From JBBQER01 sp052148155 (GTDB lineage Bacteria > Actinomycetota > Acidimicrobiia > IMCC26256 > PALSA-610): a stretch of 28,211 nt of DNA. The notes under the pieces are model-generated. The model was not told where the DNA came from and ran no database searches. It worked only from the letters and a program-made list of their open reading frames with translations. Positions 14,445 to 23,022 of the stretch are shown here, in pieces. A program made the position numbers and the translations under genes. The first letter of the stretch is position 1; the number at the start of each line of letters is the position of its first letter. The stretch covers positions 1 through 28,211 of the forward strand of contig JBKQIY010000095.1 of assembly GCA_052148155.1 (NCBI GenBank), read 5' to 3'.

Positions 14445-16058
14445 CTACCAACCTCCGGTGCATGGTTGGTAGGTCGATCCGTCGAGGTTGATGTTGAACA
14501 GGACGCCGTTGATGTGGGCGGCTTCGTCTGATGAGCAGAATCCGGTTCCGCCTTGGTATTCGGCGTTGAAGACAGCCTTGTTGGCCTGGACGAAGACGTT
14601 CTCGGTGCCACATTCGGTGTACTGGTTGCACTGCTCGTCGAGGGCCCAGTCAAAGTACGGTTCGAGCTGGCCGGTTTGGTCGTTGTCGTTCTTCAACCCG
14701 ACCGACAGGCCCAGACTGTGGGCGGTGTTCGCGATCCAGGTGTTGTAGGTCAGTTGGTCTTGTGCGGTGAGCGGAAAGCCGGTGTCGTTCTCGTAGCCGT
14801 CGATGTTGTCGGGCTCCAACGCGTCGAAGCCTTTCTGCACGCACATCTGCATCCGTTTGGTCATGATCGGTTCGAGCACGCTCAGTTGGCGGATATCGAG
14901 CCACCGTTCGCCCGGCCAGCCGTTGGTCGCGCCTTGCACCGACGCCGGGAACGAACCGAAGTCGGGCCGCCAGTTCTCCGCCGTGCCGAAGTCGATGTAG
15001 CAGATGACCTTCGTGCCCTGAGCGTGCAACGCGGCGACGGTCGCGGCCGAGTTGTCGAACCCGTCGATATCGAATACCTGCACATTCGTGTTCGTCGGAA
15101 CGGTGCCTTGCAGCTGCCAATTCCAACTGATCGGAGCGGCCGACGACGGCATCCAAAGCGCCCCGTTGGAGGTTGGTGTCGTGGTCGTTGTCGTGTCAGT
15201 GGTGGTGGTGGGTGCCGCCGCCGCTCTGACCGACGGTACGCACAACTCCGTGTTTTGCGACATCTTGACCGCGCCGGTCCCGAACTGATTCTTGTCGTAG
15301 GCGGTATGCGTCGTTGTCGCCTTGACCGGCAGCGCGAAGCACACCGAGTAGTTGGTCGAGTTCACGACCTTTGTCCAACCTCCGAACGCGCTGGCACCCC
15401 GGACCGTCGGAAGGCACACGACGTTCGGGGCGCCGACCCTGGTCGTCGTGGTCCCGAACTGGTCCTTCAAGGCCACCGACGCGGGCACGTTGAACGAGCG
15501 AGTTCCTGCGGGATGGATCGCCGAGTAGCACACGTACGAATCGAGGTTTGATGGCGCGCTCGACGACGGGAAGTCCAATGGGCCGGTCCCGCTTTTCCAC
15601 GACGGCAGGCACAACGACCGTGCCACAGTCGGCTTCAGTACCCCGGTGCCGAACTGGTTCTCTACCGTCACCGACGCCGGGAGCGTCAGCGTTTTCGGAG
15701 CGATGGCCCAACAGACCAGACGCGCGTCCGGGTTCGTGATCGGGCTGGTGACGCCGGCCGGGCGAACGGTCTGCTGCGCCGGGCTGCACTGCATCTGCAG
15801 CTTGCCGACCCCGACGATGAACCCGCCCAATGTGAACCGATTTTTCAGCAAAGCGCTGTGTGGGGTGGCCTTGAACGAGGCGCGAACCGCGTTGGTCGTC
15901 GTTGCGGATGCCGTGTAACACTCGAAGTGATCAAGAGTCGGAGCCGCGGTGGCAGCCCCGCTCGTTATGGTCAGCCCGGCGGGAACTACGACGCCCGCGA
16001 GCAACGCGACCAAAACCAGGACGAGGCCCTGACGCGAACGCAGGACTCGACGACGCAC
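14445..16058 (-). CDS. Secreted GH114 (endo-alpha-1,4-polygalactosaminidase-like) protein with four Cys repeats
   Basis: The 537-residue exported protein has three parts. A signal peptide (about 1-39: basic start, LVLVLVALLAGVVV, cleavage near AATAA) comes first. Four repeats follow with paired cysteines (C47/C91, C116/C150, C177/C215, C240/C273). Repeats 2-4 carry (N/D)QFGT midway and end with C(L/V)P, resembling DUF7450-type modules. After a Thr-rich linker (283-296) a GH114 TIM-barrel domain fills the rest: VFDIDGFDN, VICYIDFGTAENWRPD, GERWLDIR, GFDALEPDNIDGY (about 410-422, with the acidic residues expected at the active site), LKND, DEQCNQYTEC. Characterised GH114 enzymes cleave alpha-1,4-linked galactosamine polymers. 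GTG 16058 follows GTGGGGG at good spacing; GTG 16076 is an alternative. Confidence 0.87.
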   Translation of the reverse strand: MRRRVLRSRQGLVLVLVALLAGVVVPAGLTITSGAATAAPTLDHFECYTASATTTNAVRASFKATPHSALLKNRFTLGGFIVGVGKLQMQCSPAQQTVRPAGVTSPITNPDARLVCWAIAPKTLTLPASVTVENQFGTGVLKPTVARSLCLPSWKSGTGPLDFPSSSAPSNLDSYVCYSAIHPAGTRSFNVPASVALKDQFGTTTTRVGAPNVVCLPTVRGASAFGGWTKVVNSTNYSVCFALPVKATTTHTAYDKNQFGTGAVKMSQNTELCVPSVRAAAAPTTTTDTTTTTTPTSNGALWMPSSAAPISWNWQLQGTVPTNTNVQVFDIDGFDNSAATVAALHAQGTKVICYIDFGTAENWRPDFGSFPASVQGATNGWPGERWLDIRQLSVLEPIMTKRMQMCVQKGFDALEPDNIDGYENDTGFPLTAQDQLTYNTWIANTAHSLGLSVGLKNDNDQTGQLEPYFDWALDEQCNQYTECGTENVFVQANKAVFNAEYQGGTGFCSSDEAAHINGVLFNINLDGSTYQPCTGGW

Positions 16059-16085
16059 TGCGAAACCCCCACTCACGAGAGTCCA

Positions 16086-16091
16086 ATAGTA
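16086..16091 (-). promoter_or_regulatory. Possible -10 element (TACTAT) of the GH114 gene
   Basis: On the minus strand TACTAT lies 27 bases before GTG 16058. A start point about 7 bases downstream would leave a short leader carrying the GTGGGGG ribosome-binding site. No convincing -35 is visible. This placement favours GTG 16058 over GTG 16076. Confidence 0.35.
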
Positions 16092-16232
16092 GCGACGACC
16101 GGCGTCGTTCCGACTCGCGCGGGCGCCAACATCGAGTCAAGAAAGTTCAGGACGGTGTCCGGTGTGCGTCGCGGTTCGCCGCGTTTGTGGGCGGTGTTGC
16201 ACGTGAGCACCGGTTGGTCGTCGCCTCCGATC

Positions 16233-16925
16233 GTGACCTTCGGTTCATCCACGGCGGTGGTACCAGCGCGCGGGCCTGGGACCTGTTCTTGCCACATCTC
16301 AAATGTCCCGTGCCGGCAGTCGACCTCCCGGGCCGGAAGGACCGGCCGGCAGACTCGCGACGCTCGGTGTGATGACGACGTCGCGTCGGTTCTCGCTGCG
16401 GAGCCGTGGAGGCGGCGACGGCAGCGAAGATGATTGTCGTCACCGCCCTGACGACAGCGACGGGCACATTGCGCCGAGACTCGGTTCGTGTCACCGGAAT
16501 GTGGATACAGAATCAACTGCGTGCAGGCGGCGCAATCATGACGGGCTCGTTCGTGCGGTCGACGAAGCCCGAGCCGACGGAAAGGTGATCACGCGGCCTG
16601 GGCCGCCACCGAATTCCGTGACCTTCCGGTGTACCGACGGCGACGATCCTCTTGACGCCAGCTCGCCTCGGTTCATGGTGGATCCGGCGCGCGGCGCCAC
16701 CGACGCGGTGCACCACTCCGTCCGACCGGTGAGTTGACGGTCGTGGAGGTGCCTGTGAGGTACGGGCGCAACGATCGCGATCGTCCGATCCGGCCCGAGA
16801 TGCACGAGGAGAGAATCAGTCGGTTCCGTCAGGCACCGAACGTCCTGCGCCTCGCTTGCGGGCATGTGCGATTGGTCACCGGGCCGGAGCGGTTCTCGGC
16901 GACGCTCGGAATCCGTGCGCGAAAC
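16233..16925 (+). pseudogene. Frameshifted alpha/beta-hydrolase pseudogene
   Basis: Pieces of one alpha/beta-hydrolase can be read in order through all three plus frames. They are FIHGGGTSARAWDLFLPHL then PVPAVDLPGRKDRPAD (about 16243-16356, with the HGGG oxyanion loop); LATLGV, then DDDVASVLAAE and VEAATAAKMIVV (16356-16450), where the nucleophile-elbow region that should follow is garbled; HDGLVRAVDEARADGKVITRPGPP (about 16537-16608) with DPLDAS and MVDPARGATDAVHH behind it; and VVEVPVRYGRNDRDRPIRPEM to LACGHVRLVTGPERFSATLG (about 16740-16910), with the late Asp and the His of GH. GTG 16233 with one missing base would restore VTF-FIHGGG. At least five indels are needed. The gene is dead unless sequencing errors explain every shift. 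Confidence 0.8.
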
Positions 16926-16945
16926 ACTGTGAGACAATGGTGTGC

Positions 16946-18262
16946 ATGCCGGATCCCGCGAGCCGCGCCGCGGAGCTGATCGCCAAGATACGCGAGCGCC
17001 GCGCGAAGGTCGTGGTGGTGGGGCAGGGCTACGTCGGGCTGCCCGTCGCGATGCGGGCGGCCGAAGTCGGGTTCACCGTCGTTGGCTACGACGTCGCTCC
17101 CGGTCGGGTCGACGCGTTGACCGCCGCGCACTCGTACGTTGAAGACGTTTCCGATGAGCGACTGGCCTGCGCACTCGCAGCCCGCTATCAGCCCACCCAC
17201 GACGCGGCAGACCTCCGCGACTTCGACGTCGCGGTGATCACGGTCCAGACCCCACTTCGCGAGAACATCCCCGATTTGTCGTTCATCGAGACAGCCGCCC
17301 GCGATCTCGCCGTATGGCTGACACCCGGCTCGCTGGTCGTCCTGGAGTCGACCACCTATCCCGGCACCACCGACGAGCTGTTGCGACCGATCCTCGAAGA
17401 GAGCGGGATGCACGTCGGCCAGGCCGAGTTCTTCCTCGGCTACTCACCCGAGCGCATCGATCCGGGCAACCGCGACTGGACATTTGTCAACACAGCCAAG
17501 GTCGTATCCGGATTCGACGCCGAATCATTGTCCGTGGTCGAGGCGTTTTACGGCGCGCTCGTCGACAAGATCGTTCCCGTCGGTTCCACCGGCGAAGCCG
17601 AGCTCGTGAAACTGTTGGAGAACACGTTTCGCCATGTCAATATCGCGCTCGTCAACGAGCTCGCGATGTTCGCGCGCAGCCTCGGCGTCGACATCTGGTC
17701 GGCGATCGACGCGGCGGCCACCAAGCCGTACGGCTTCATGCCATTCACACCCGGCCCCGGTGTCGGCGGTCATTGTCTGCCGGTCGACCCGGCCTACCTC
17801 GCTTGGAGAGTCGAGCGACGAATCGGTCAGCGCTTCCGGTTCGTTGAACTGGCCAACGAAGTGAATCGCGGCATGCCCGACTACGTCGTCGCTCGCGTCG
17901 TGTCGATGCTGAACGACGAGCGGCGCTCAGTGAACGGCGCCCGGATTTTGCTGCTGGGCCTCGCGTACAAGGCCGGAACGAGTGACTGGCGGGGGGCGCC
18001 CTCGATGACGATCGCCGAGCGGCTCCTCGAGCTCGGCGCCGACGTGCGAGCGCATGACCCACTCGTGCCGGAGGAGGCACCCCTCGGTCCACCGATCACA
18101 CGGGCGACATGCTCCGTCGAGGAACTCCAAGCCGCTGATCTCGTCGTGTTGTGTGTCGACCACGCCGAGATGCCGTACGACGACATCGTCGACCATGCTC
18201 GGCTCGTGCTGGACACACGCGGCCGTCTGCGTGGTCTGGACTTTCGCGGCGAATCGCTGTGA
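16946..18262 (+). CDS. Nucleotide-sugar dehydrogenase (WbpA/UDP-GlcNAc 6-dehydrogenase-like)
   Basis: The 438-residue enzyme belongs to the UDP-glucose/GDP-mannose dehydrogenase family, which makes NDP-hexuronic acids by NAD-dependent four-electron oxidation. Seen are the NAD motif GQGYVGLP (26-33), STTYPGTTDEL (135-145), SPERIDPG (167-174), the catalytic Lys in VKLLENTFRHVNIALVNELA (K222), the catalytic Cys in GPGVGGHCLPVDP (C277) and the C-terminal domain LLLGLAYKAGTSDWRGAPS. ESTTYPGTTDE and ENTFRHVNIALVNE fit the WbpA/WecC branch, which uses UDP-HexNAc, better than UDP-glucose dehydrogenase. The exact sugar is an inference. ATG 16946 (or 16937) lacks a strong ribosome-binding site. Upstream lies the hydrolase pseudogene; downstream is a convergent flippase-like gene. 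Confidence 0.88.
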   Translation: MPDPASRAAELIAKIRERRAKVVVVGQGYVGLPVAMRAAEVGFTVVGYDVAPGRVDALTAAHSYVEDVSDERLACALAARYQPTHDAADLRDFDVAVITVQTPLRENIPDLSFIETAARDLAVWLTPGSLVVLESTTYPGTTDELLRPILEESGMHVGQAEFFLGYSPERIDPGNRDWTFVNTAKVVSGFDAESLSVVEAFYGALVDKIVPVGSTGEAELVKLLENTFRHVNIALVNELAMFARSLGVDIWSAIDAAATKPYGFMPFTPGPGVGGHCLPVDPAYLAWRVERRIGQRFRFVELANEVNRGMPDYVVARVVSMLNDERRSVNGARILLLGLAYKAGTSDWRGAPSMTIAERLLELGADVRAHDPLVPEEAPLGPPITRATCSVEELQAADLVVLCVDHAEMPYDDIVDHARLVLDTRGRLRGLDFRGESL

Positions 18263-18308
18263 CGACCGACTGCAAGAGGAACTTCTTCGATGCAGCGAAT
18301 GCCGTCGA

Positions 18309-19319
18309 TTACGGCGTTGGCCTCGTCGGACCACCCGACGTCGAATCTGCAGTTGGATCGTGAGCCTTGACCCGCTCGCGGCGTGTCGCAACGGTAACGA
18401 GCCCAGCGAACACCAAGAGCACGACCAGGTTGACGATTCGATCTATTGCAGTGATCACCAGCCCGACCGCCGCGGGGAAACCGACGAGCGGAGCCAGCGC
18501 GGCTGCGATAGCTTCTCGAGCTCCGAGGCCGGCCGGTAGGAAACCGATCGCGGCCGCGCTGACCGCTGCGATCACCAGCGTCGTCGACTGCGCATACGAC
18601 ACGTTGAAACGCAGGGCCGCCGCGATGAGGAACAGACGAAACGCTTGCAGCAACACGAAAGCACTCTCGATCGCGAGGAGTTGAACCGTACCGGCGATGC
18701 GACTCCCGCGATCCAGAACCCGCCAGAGCATCACCACCGCGATACCGAGAAGGCCGGCGCCCAAGGCGAGCACGACGAGCGCGAAGTCGACATGCGACCA
18801 GATCTCGGCCAGGCCGCCGAGCACGCACGCGGCTCCTACCCAGGTGAGTCCGATAATCGCGGTCAGGTTCAAACCGCGCCTGACACGTACGCCAGCCTTA
18901 CGCAGATTCGCGATTCGTACCACGACTGCGCCCGGTACCGGGAGAAGATTCGCGGCGGACCCGAGAATCGTCACCTGTAGAATTTCGAGGACCGGCGGAT
19001 GGTGCGCCGCGAAGTGCGCCATCAAGCGGAACTCGAGCGCATTGAGCACCGTGATGATCGGGACGATGAGCAGCCCGGCGACGAGGATCAGCTCCCAACG
19101 GACAGGCTTGTCGATGTGCGGGAGGTGACGGAACGCGACGATCGTGAACACAACGAAGAGCGCGACGGCGATGATCATCAGCCACGGGCTACGAGGCTTG
19201 TCCCGCGCCCGCAGCAGGCGGGTCAGCAGCGACGGCCTGCCCTCAGGGCCCAGGTCGTCCTCGTCGTCGGCGTTGCCGTCGTCGGGCAGGCTCATTTCCG
19301 AATCGACGCCGCGGGCCAC
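18309..19319 (-). CDS. Flippase-like (LPG-synthase transmembrane domain) membrane protein
   Basis: The 336-residue protein starts with an acidic cytoplasmic tail (DDGNADDEDD). About eight membrane helices follow, and then a polar Thr/Ser/Pro tail. ATILGSAANLLPVPGAVVVRIANLRKAG and the late AAIGFLPAGLGAREAIAAALAPLVG match the conserved LP-G and GxxE-type signatures of the lysylphosphatidylglycerol-synthase TM/AglD2-like family. No C-terminal aminoacyl-transferase domain is present, so this is not MprF. Stand-alone members are thought to move or bind lipid-linked substrates. The start may be GTG 19319 or ATG 19295; neither has a clear ribosome-binding site. It converges on the nucleotide-sugar dehydrogenase with a 46-base gap. 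Confidence 0.8.
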   Translation of the reverse strand: MARGVDSEMSLPDDGNADDEDDLGPEGRPSLLTRLLRARDKPRSPWLMIIAVALFVVFTIVAFRHLPHIDKPVRWELILVAGLLIVPIITVLNALEFRLMAHFAAHHPPVLEILQVTILGSAANLLPVPGAVVVRIANLRKAGVRVRRGLNLTAIIGLTWVGAACVLGGLAEIWSHVDFALVVLALGAGLLGIAVVMLWRVLDRGSRIAGTVQLLAIESAFVLLQAFRLFLIAAALRFNVSYAQSTTLVIAAVSAAAIGFLPAGLGAREAIAAALAPLVGFPAAVGLVITAIDRIVNLVVLLVFAGLVTVATRRERVKAHDPTADSTSGGPTRPTP

Positions 19320-19927
19320 CCGGAAAGGCTACGACACGCCCTGGCAGTGATCGCCGAATGACCGTCGTCTTCGTGCGCGGCGCCAGGCACAGCGATCGTG
19401 GAGCCGGAGCGGGCGGTCCGACGGCCCGACGAGGCCGCTGGACACGCAAAGGTAGTCGGCCTCCCAGAGGTCTGACCGACTCACGACGGCCCACAACACG
19501 ACGCGCCTCACCGCGCGACCTGCTCGATGCGCTCACCGACGATGCCGCGCTCATCGGTCATTCGTTGCGCGTTGGTCACGACCGAGCGGCGCGTGCGCAA
19601 GGACTACACAACTTCGTATACCTGATCGAGTCCGCACTCCAGGTCGCCAGTCGCCGCGGGGCGAAGAGCTCGGCGGTCAGCACGGCAGTGCGCTCAACAC
19701 CGCGACTCGAAGCGGCGACGGTGCGCTGAGGCCCGACTCCGAACACGCGATCCCCGCCGGGACACGACGACAAAACACGCGTGGCTTGGGCTGCAACCAG
19801 GTGGGCTGGGCCCCAATCGTTTCCGGCCTTCGAGCACAAGTTCACCAGCGCCGCGTCACGCGACCGGCCGACGAACCACTCGCCGTCGTGTATCGTTGCG
19901 GGCGGAGCGCGGATCTCCCCGTCGAGA
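19320..19927. other. Stretch without a recognisable gene
   Basis: About 600 bases lie between two minus-strand genes. A plus frame (19358-19729) is open but its start is Arg/Gly-rich, and only its middle (LLDALTDDAALIGHSLRVGHDRAARAQG) looks protein-like. A minus frame (19329-19511) is also open. I recognise no family in either, and no RNA gene or strong hairpin. It may be decayed coding DNA like that at 16233-16925. Confidence 0.4.
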
Positions 19928-20638
19928 TCAGCGCGCGTTGACCATTGTCGCGACCTCGAAAAGGGAAGTCACGCGGGCGCAGTCAAGGTCCTGGTTGAAG
20001 TCGAACGGGTCCATGACGATCGGCCACAGACCGGCGGACCGGGCGCCCACAACGTCGATTCCCGGCATGTCGCCGACGTACCAGGCGTCGGTGGCAGCCA
20101 CGCCGATCGCGTCGAGCGCAAGGTGGAAGATCCGGGGATCGGGTTTGCTGACTCCGACCGCCCCCGAGTCGATGATGCACGCGACCTCGACGCCGAGCCC
20201 AGGACCTACTTGGAGAACCTCTTGTTCGGCCAAGCGTTGCGCCACGGAACCATCGGCGTTCGACACGACTCCTACGTGCACGCCGGTAGCGACGAGCGCG
20301 CGCAGGCCGTCGACGGAGCCCGGAACAATGCGCGACCAGAGCGGTCCAGCCGCGAACTCGCTGTCGAGATGCAGGTGCACCTCTTCGCGAACGCTGGGAT
20401 CGGCGGCGACGCCCGAAGCGGAAATGTACGCGTCCAGGTACGAATGCCAGCGGCCCTTCCAGTCGAGTTCGCCGTCGTAGTCGACGACGAACTGTGCCGC
20501 GCCGGCGTAGTGAGCGCGGTCGAGGACGTGACGCGAAACCGTGACGCTCGCCCGCGCGAACGCGCCGACGATGCGATCATGATCGGGGAGATGGAAAATG
20601 CCTCCAACATCGAGCAGCACGGCCTTGGGTGCAGGCAT
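19928..20638 (-). CDS. HAD-superfamily hydrolase
   Basis: The 236-residue protein has the HAD motifs in order: motif I VLLDVGGIFHLPD with nucleophile D10, motif II VVSNADG (S126), the motif III lysine in SKPDPRIFHLAL (K165) and motif IV YVGDMPGIDVVGARSAG (D190, D195). A helical cap sits between motifs I and II (about 18-100), as in subfamily IA. The residue two after the nucleophile is Gly (D-V-G-G) rather than the usual Asp. This is also seen in DLGG/DLGN-type members and leaves the general acid and reaction uncertain, with a phosphatase most likely. The ATG at 20638 directly precedes motif I. The substrate is unknown. Confidence 0.83.
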   Translation of the reverse strand: MPAPKAVLLDVGGIFHLPDHDRIVGAFARASVTVSRHVLDRAHYAGAAQFVVDYDGELDWKGRWHSYLDAYISASGVAADPSVREEVHLHLDSEFAAGPLWSRIVPGSVDGLRALVATGVHVGVVSNADGSVAQRLAEQEVLQVGPGLGVEVACIIDSGAVGVSKPDPRIFHLALDAIGVAATDAWYVGDMPGIDVVGARSAGLWPIVMDPFDFNQDLDCARVTSLFEVATMVNAR

Positions 20639-21026
20639 TGACCAACCGTAGTCTGAGCCGTGCGTCGCCTCCGCGCGATGTCGGATGCGTGACCAACGGC
20701 GCGCGCTGTCCGGTTCGGGTTTGGGTCGGCGCCGATCACGGGTCACTCGGGCGCGCTCGTTGTCGACGATTGTCCGGCGCTGCTTCGACGCACGTGCTTC
20801 ACCAAATGGCATGTTCTTGCACGGCCGGCATTTGCTTCGGACATGGACCTGGCTCGCTCCCCAGCGACCATGGATCTCGTCGTTCACCTTCGAGGCCGGT
20901 CATCAACCTCGAGCAGCCCTTCCCGGTCGAAGAACACATTCAGCATTGATCGTCGAGGTCCGCAGGAGTAGGCCAGGGAACTTCTGAAATGACCTCGGTT
21001 GCCTCGGTGGGCACGGGTATCCTCCT
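20639..21026. other. Divergent intergenic region, nothing recognised
   Basis: About 390 bases lie between the divergent HAD hydrolase and the aminotransferase, so promoters for both should be here. I see no convincing -35/-10 pair, riboswitch or repeat. Frames on both strands are low-information. Confidence 0.4.
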
Positions 21027-22205
21027 GTGGTGGAGTTCCGCCGGATCAACGCGTTGCCTCCGTACGCGTTCGCGCAGATCGATGCACTAAAAATCGAATT
21101 CCGGCGCGCGGGGGAAGACGTGATCGACCTCGCGTTCGGCAACCCCGACGTGCCGTCACCGGCGGTTGCAGTCGACAAGCTTGCTGAGGCGGTCCACAAC
21201 CCGCGCAACCATCGCTACTCGACCAGCAAGGGCATCCCAAAGCTGCGGATGGCGGTCGCCGATCTGTATCAGCGGACGTTCGGGGTGGAGCTCGACTTCG
21301 AGACCGAGGTGTGCTCCACGATCGGGGCCAAAGAGGGGTTCTCTCACCTCATGCTCACGCTGGTAGGCCCGGGTGACACTGCGCTGGTGCCGAGTCCGTC
21401 GTACCCGATTCACATCTGGGGCCCGATCCTTGCCGGCGCTGCCGTGCATTACGTACGTATGGGTCCGGAGCAAGACTTCTTCGCCAATCTGCACACGGCG
21501 TACGAAGAAGCGTGGCCGCGCCCCCGGGTGATCGTCACGTCGTTCCCGCATAACCCGACCACCGCGTGCGTCGATTACGCGTTCATGGAGCGGCTGGTCG
21601 CGTTCGCTCGCGAGCGGGACATCGTCGTGGTGCACGACTTCGCGTACGCCGACCTCGGCTTCGACGGCTACAAGCCACCTTCGATCCTGCAAGTTCCCGG
21701 AGCCAAGGACGTCGCGGTCGAGCTGTACACCTTGACCAAGTCGTTTTCGATGGCCGGTTGGCGTATGGGTTTTCTGCTCGGCAACTCCGAGATCGTCGCC
21801 GCGCTGGCCAAACTCAAGTCGTACCTCGACTACGGGACGTTCCAACCGATCCAGATCGCGGCCACCGTGGCGATGAACGAAGCGCCCGACTTCCCGAAGG
21901 AAGTGAACGAGATCTACCGAGGTCGGCGAGACGTACTGATCGACGGACTCTCGCGTATCGGCTGGCACATCGAGCGCCCCCGGGGAACGATGTTCGTGTG
22001 GGCTCGGATACCCGAACCCTATGCTGAGCTAACCAGCCAGGAGTTCGCCACCTTGTGCATGAACGAAGCAAAGGTCGCGATTTCGGCCGGATCCGGGTTC
22101 GGGCCGGGCGGCGAAGGCTTCATCCGCTTCGCGCTCGTCGAAAACGAGCAGCGGATCCAGCAGGCCGTCCGTCACATGCGCCGAGGGCTCACCAAGCTGG
22201 GTTAG
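21027..22205 (+). CDS. alaC: PLP-dependent aminotransferase, AlaC-like alanine transaminase
   Basis: The 392-residue fold-type I class I/II aminotransferase resembles E. coli AlaC along its length: RINALPPYAFAQIDALK at the start, FGNPDVPSP, YSTSKGIPKLR, TIGAKEGFSHLML, VPSPSYPIHIWG, SFPHNPT (N176), VVHDFAYADL (D204, Y207) and TLTKSFSMAGWRMGFLLGN with the PLP lysine K238 and R246. The substrate-carboxylate Arg lies in FIRFALVEN. AlaC converts pyruvate plus glutamate to alanine plus 2-oxoglutarate. Exact specificity in this organism is inferred by similarity, and related DapL or aspartate enzymes share the fold. Two GTG codons begin the frame (21027, 21030), without a strong ribosome-binding site. 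The gene stands alone. Confidence 0.88.
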   Translation: MVEFRRINALPPYAFAQIDALKIEFRRAGEDVIDLAFGNPDVPSPAVAVDKLAEAVHNPRNHRYSTSKGIPKLRMAVADLYQRTFGVELDFETEVCSTIGAKEGFSHLMLTLVGPGDTALVPSPSYPIHIWGPILAGAAVHYVRMGPEQDFFANLHTAYEEAWPRPRVIVTSFPHNPTTACVDYAFMERLVAFARERDIVVVHDFAYADLGFDGYKPPSILQVPGAKDVAVELYTLTKSFSMAGWRMGFLLGNSEIVAALAKLKSYLDYGTFQPIQIAATVAMNEAPDFPKEVNEIYRGRRDVLIDGLSRIGWHIERPRGTMFVWARIPEPYAELTSQEFATLCMNEAKVAISAGSGFGPGGEGFIRFALVENEQRIQQAVRHMRRGLTKLG

Positions 22206-22214
22206 AGCAGTCAG

Positions 22215-22799
22215 CTAACCGCGGAGGCCTTGGAGGCAGAAGGTCACCGCCACGTCGGCGACGCGGTCGACGGACTCGTCGCGCTCGAGGACATACGAGC
22301 GTGTCAACTCGGCGACGACACCGTGGATCGCCTGCGCCAGCATGTCCGGGTCGCAGTCGCGGATGGTCCCTTCCACGATGCCGTCTTTGAGGTGGCGGAT
22401 CGTGTCGGCGATCGAGATCTCACGATTGCGGGCCAACACGGGTGCGAACGTCTCGTCGGTTGCAGCGAACTGGATAATCGCGAAGTAGTCGCGGTGTTCG
22501 TGGAACCAGTTGATGGTGGCGCGGATACCCGACTCGATCCGCCGGACGGGGTCGGTTTCGCTGCCGATCGCCTGCTGCTGGCGTTTACGCAACTCGTGGT
22601 TCGAGGCTTTGAGCAGCTCCGCGAGCAGCTCGTCTTTCGAGGTGAAGTACCAATAAAACACGCCTTTGCCGACACCGAGCGCGGCGACAATGTCGGCAAC
22701 CGACGTCGGATGATATCCCCGCTCCGCGAACAGCCTGGCCGCACACGAGAGCAGCTGCTCTCGTCGCTCCTCACCTCGGGGCGTGAGCTTGCTGCGCAT
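22215..22799 (-). CDS. TetR/AcrR-family transcriptional regulator
   Basis: The 194-residue repressor has an N-terminal helix-turn-helix: REQLLSCAARLFAERGYHPTSVADIVAALGVGKGVFYWYFTSKDELL (residues 13-59), with the typical YWYF ending. The all-helical ligand-binding half follows (INWFHEHRDYFAIIQFA and on). Ligand and targets are not evident. The ATG at 22799 opens directly before the DNA-binding domain. A perfect 16-bp palindrome 52 bases upstream (22851-22866) is a good candidate for its operator, suggesting self-regulation and perhaps control of the divergent 67-residue gene and plsC. It converges closely on the aminotransferase. Confidence 0.92.
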   Translation of the reverse strand: MRSKLTPRGEERREQLLSCAARLFAERGYHPTSVADIVAALGVGKGVFYWYFTSKDELLAELLKASNHELRKRQQQAIGSETDPVRRIESGIRATINWFHEHRDYFAIIQFAATDETFAPVLARNREISIADTIRHLKDGIVEGTIRDCDPDMLAQAIHGVVAELTRSYVLERDESVDRVADVAVTFCLQGLRG

Positions 22800-22850
22800 G
22801 TTCTCCGCTCTCGGCCGGGGCGCCGCTGGATCCTGAGGTTACCGGGCAAC

Positions 22851-22866
22851 TTGACCGTCCGGTCAA
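22851..22866. promoter_or_regulatory. Candidate TetR operator, 16-bp palindrome
   Basis: TTGACCG-TC-CGGTCAA is a perfect inverted repeat with 7-bp arms and a 2-base spacer, the size and symmetry typical of TetR-family operators. It lies between the tetR start (22799) and the divergent genes from 23023, where it could block both promoters. TTGACC could itself be part of a -35 element. Confidence 0.65.
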
Positions 22867-23022
22867 TGACGGGGCCGTAACACGACTGTCGACGACCGTT
22901 CGCGGGGCCGTGACCTCGTGGGCATCTCCGCGCCACATGGGTGCGGGACACTCCAATGACGAAATCGAAGAACGGCGACAACGAATTCAAGGAAAGTTGC
23001 CCAAGCGCCGATGGAGGTCCGG

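Noticed and set aside
18309..19319. MprF lysylphosphatidylglycerol synthase
   Set aside because: Only the flippase-like membrane domain is present. The aminoacyl-transferase domain is missing.
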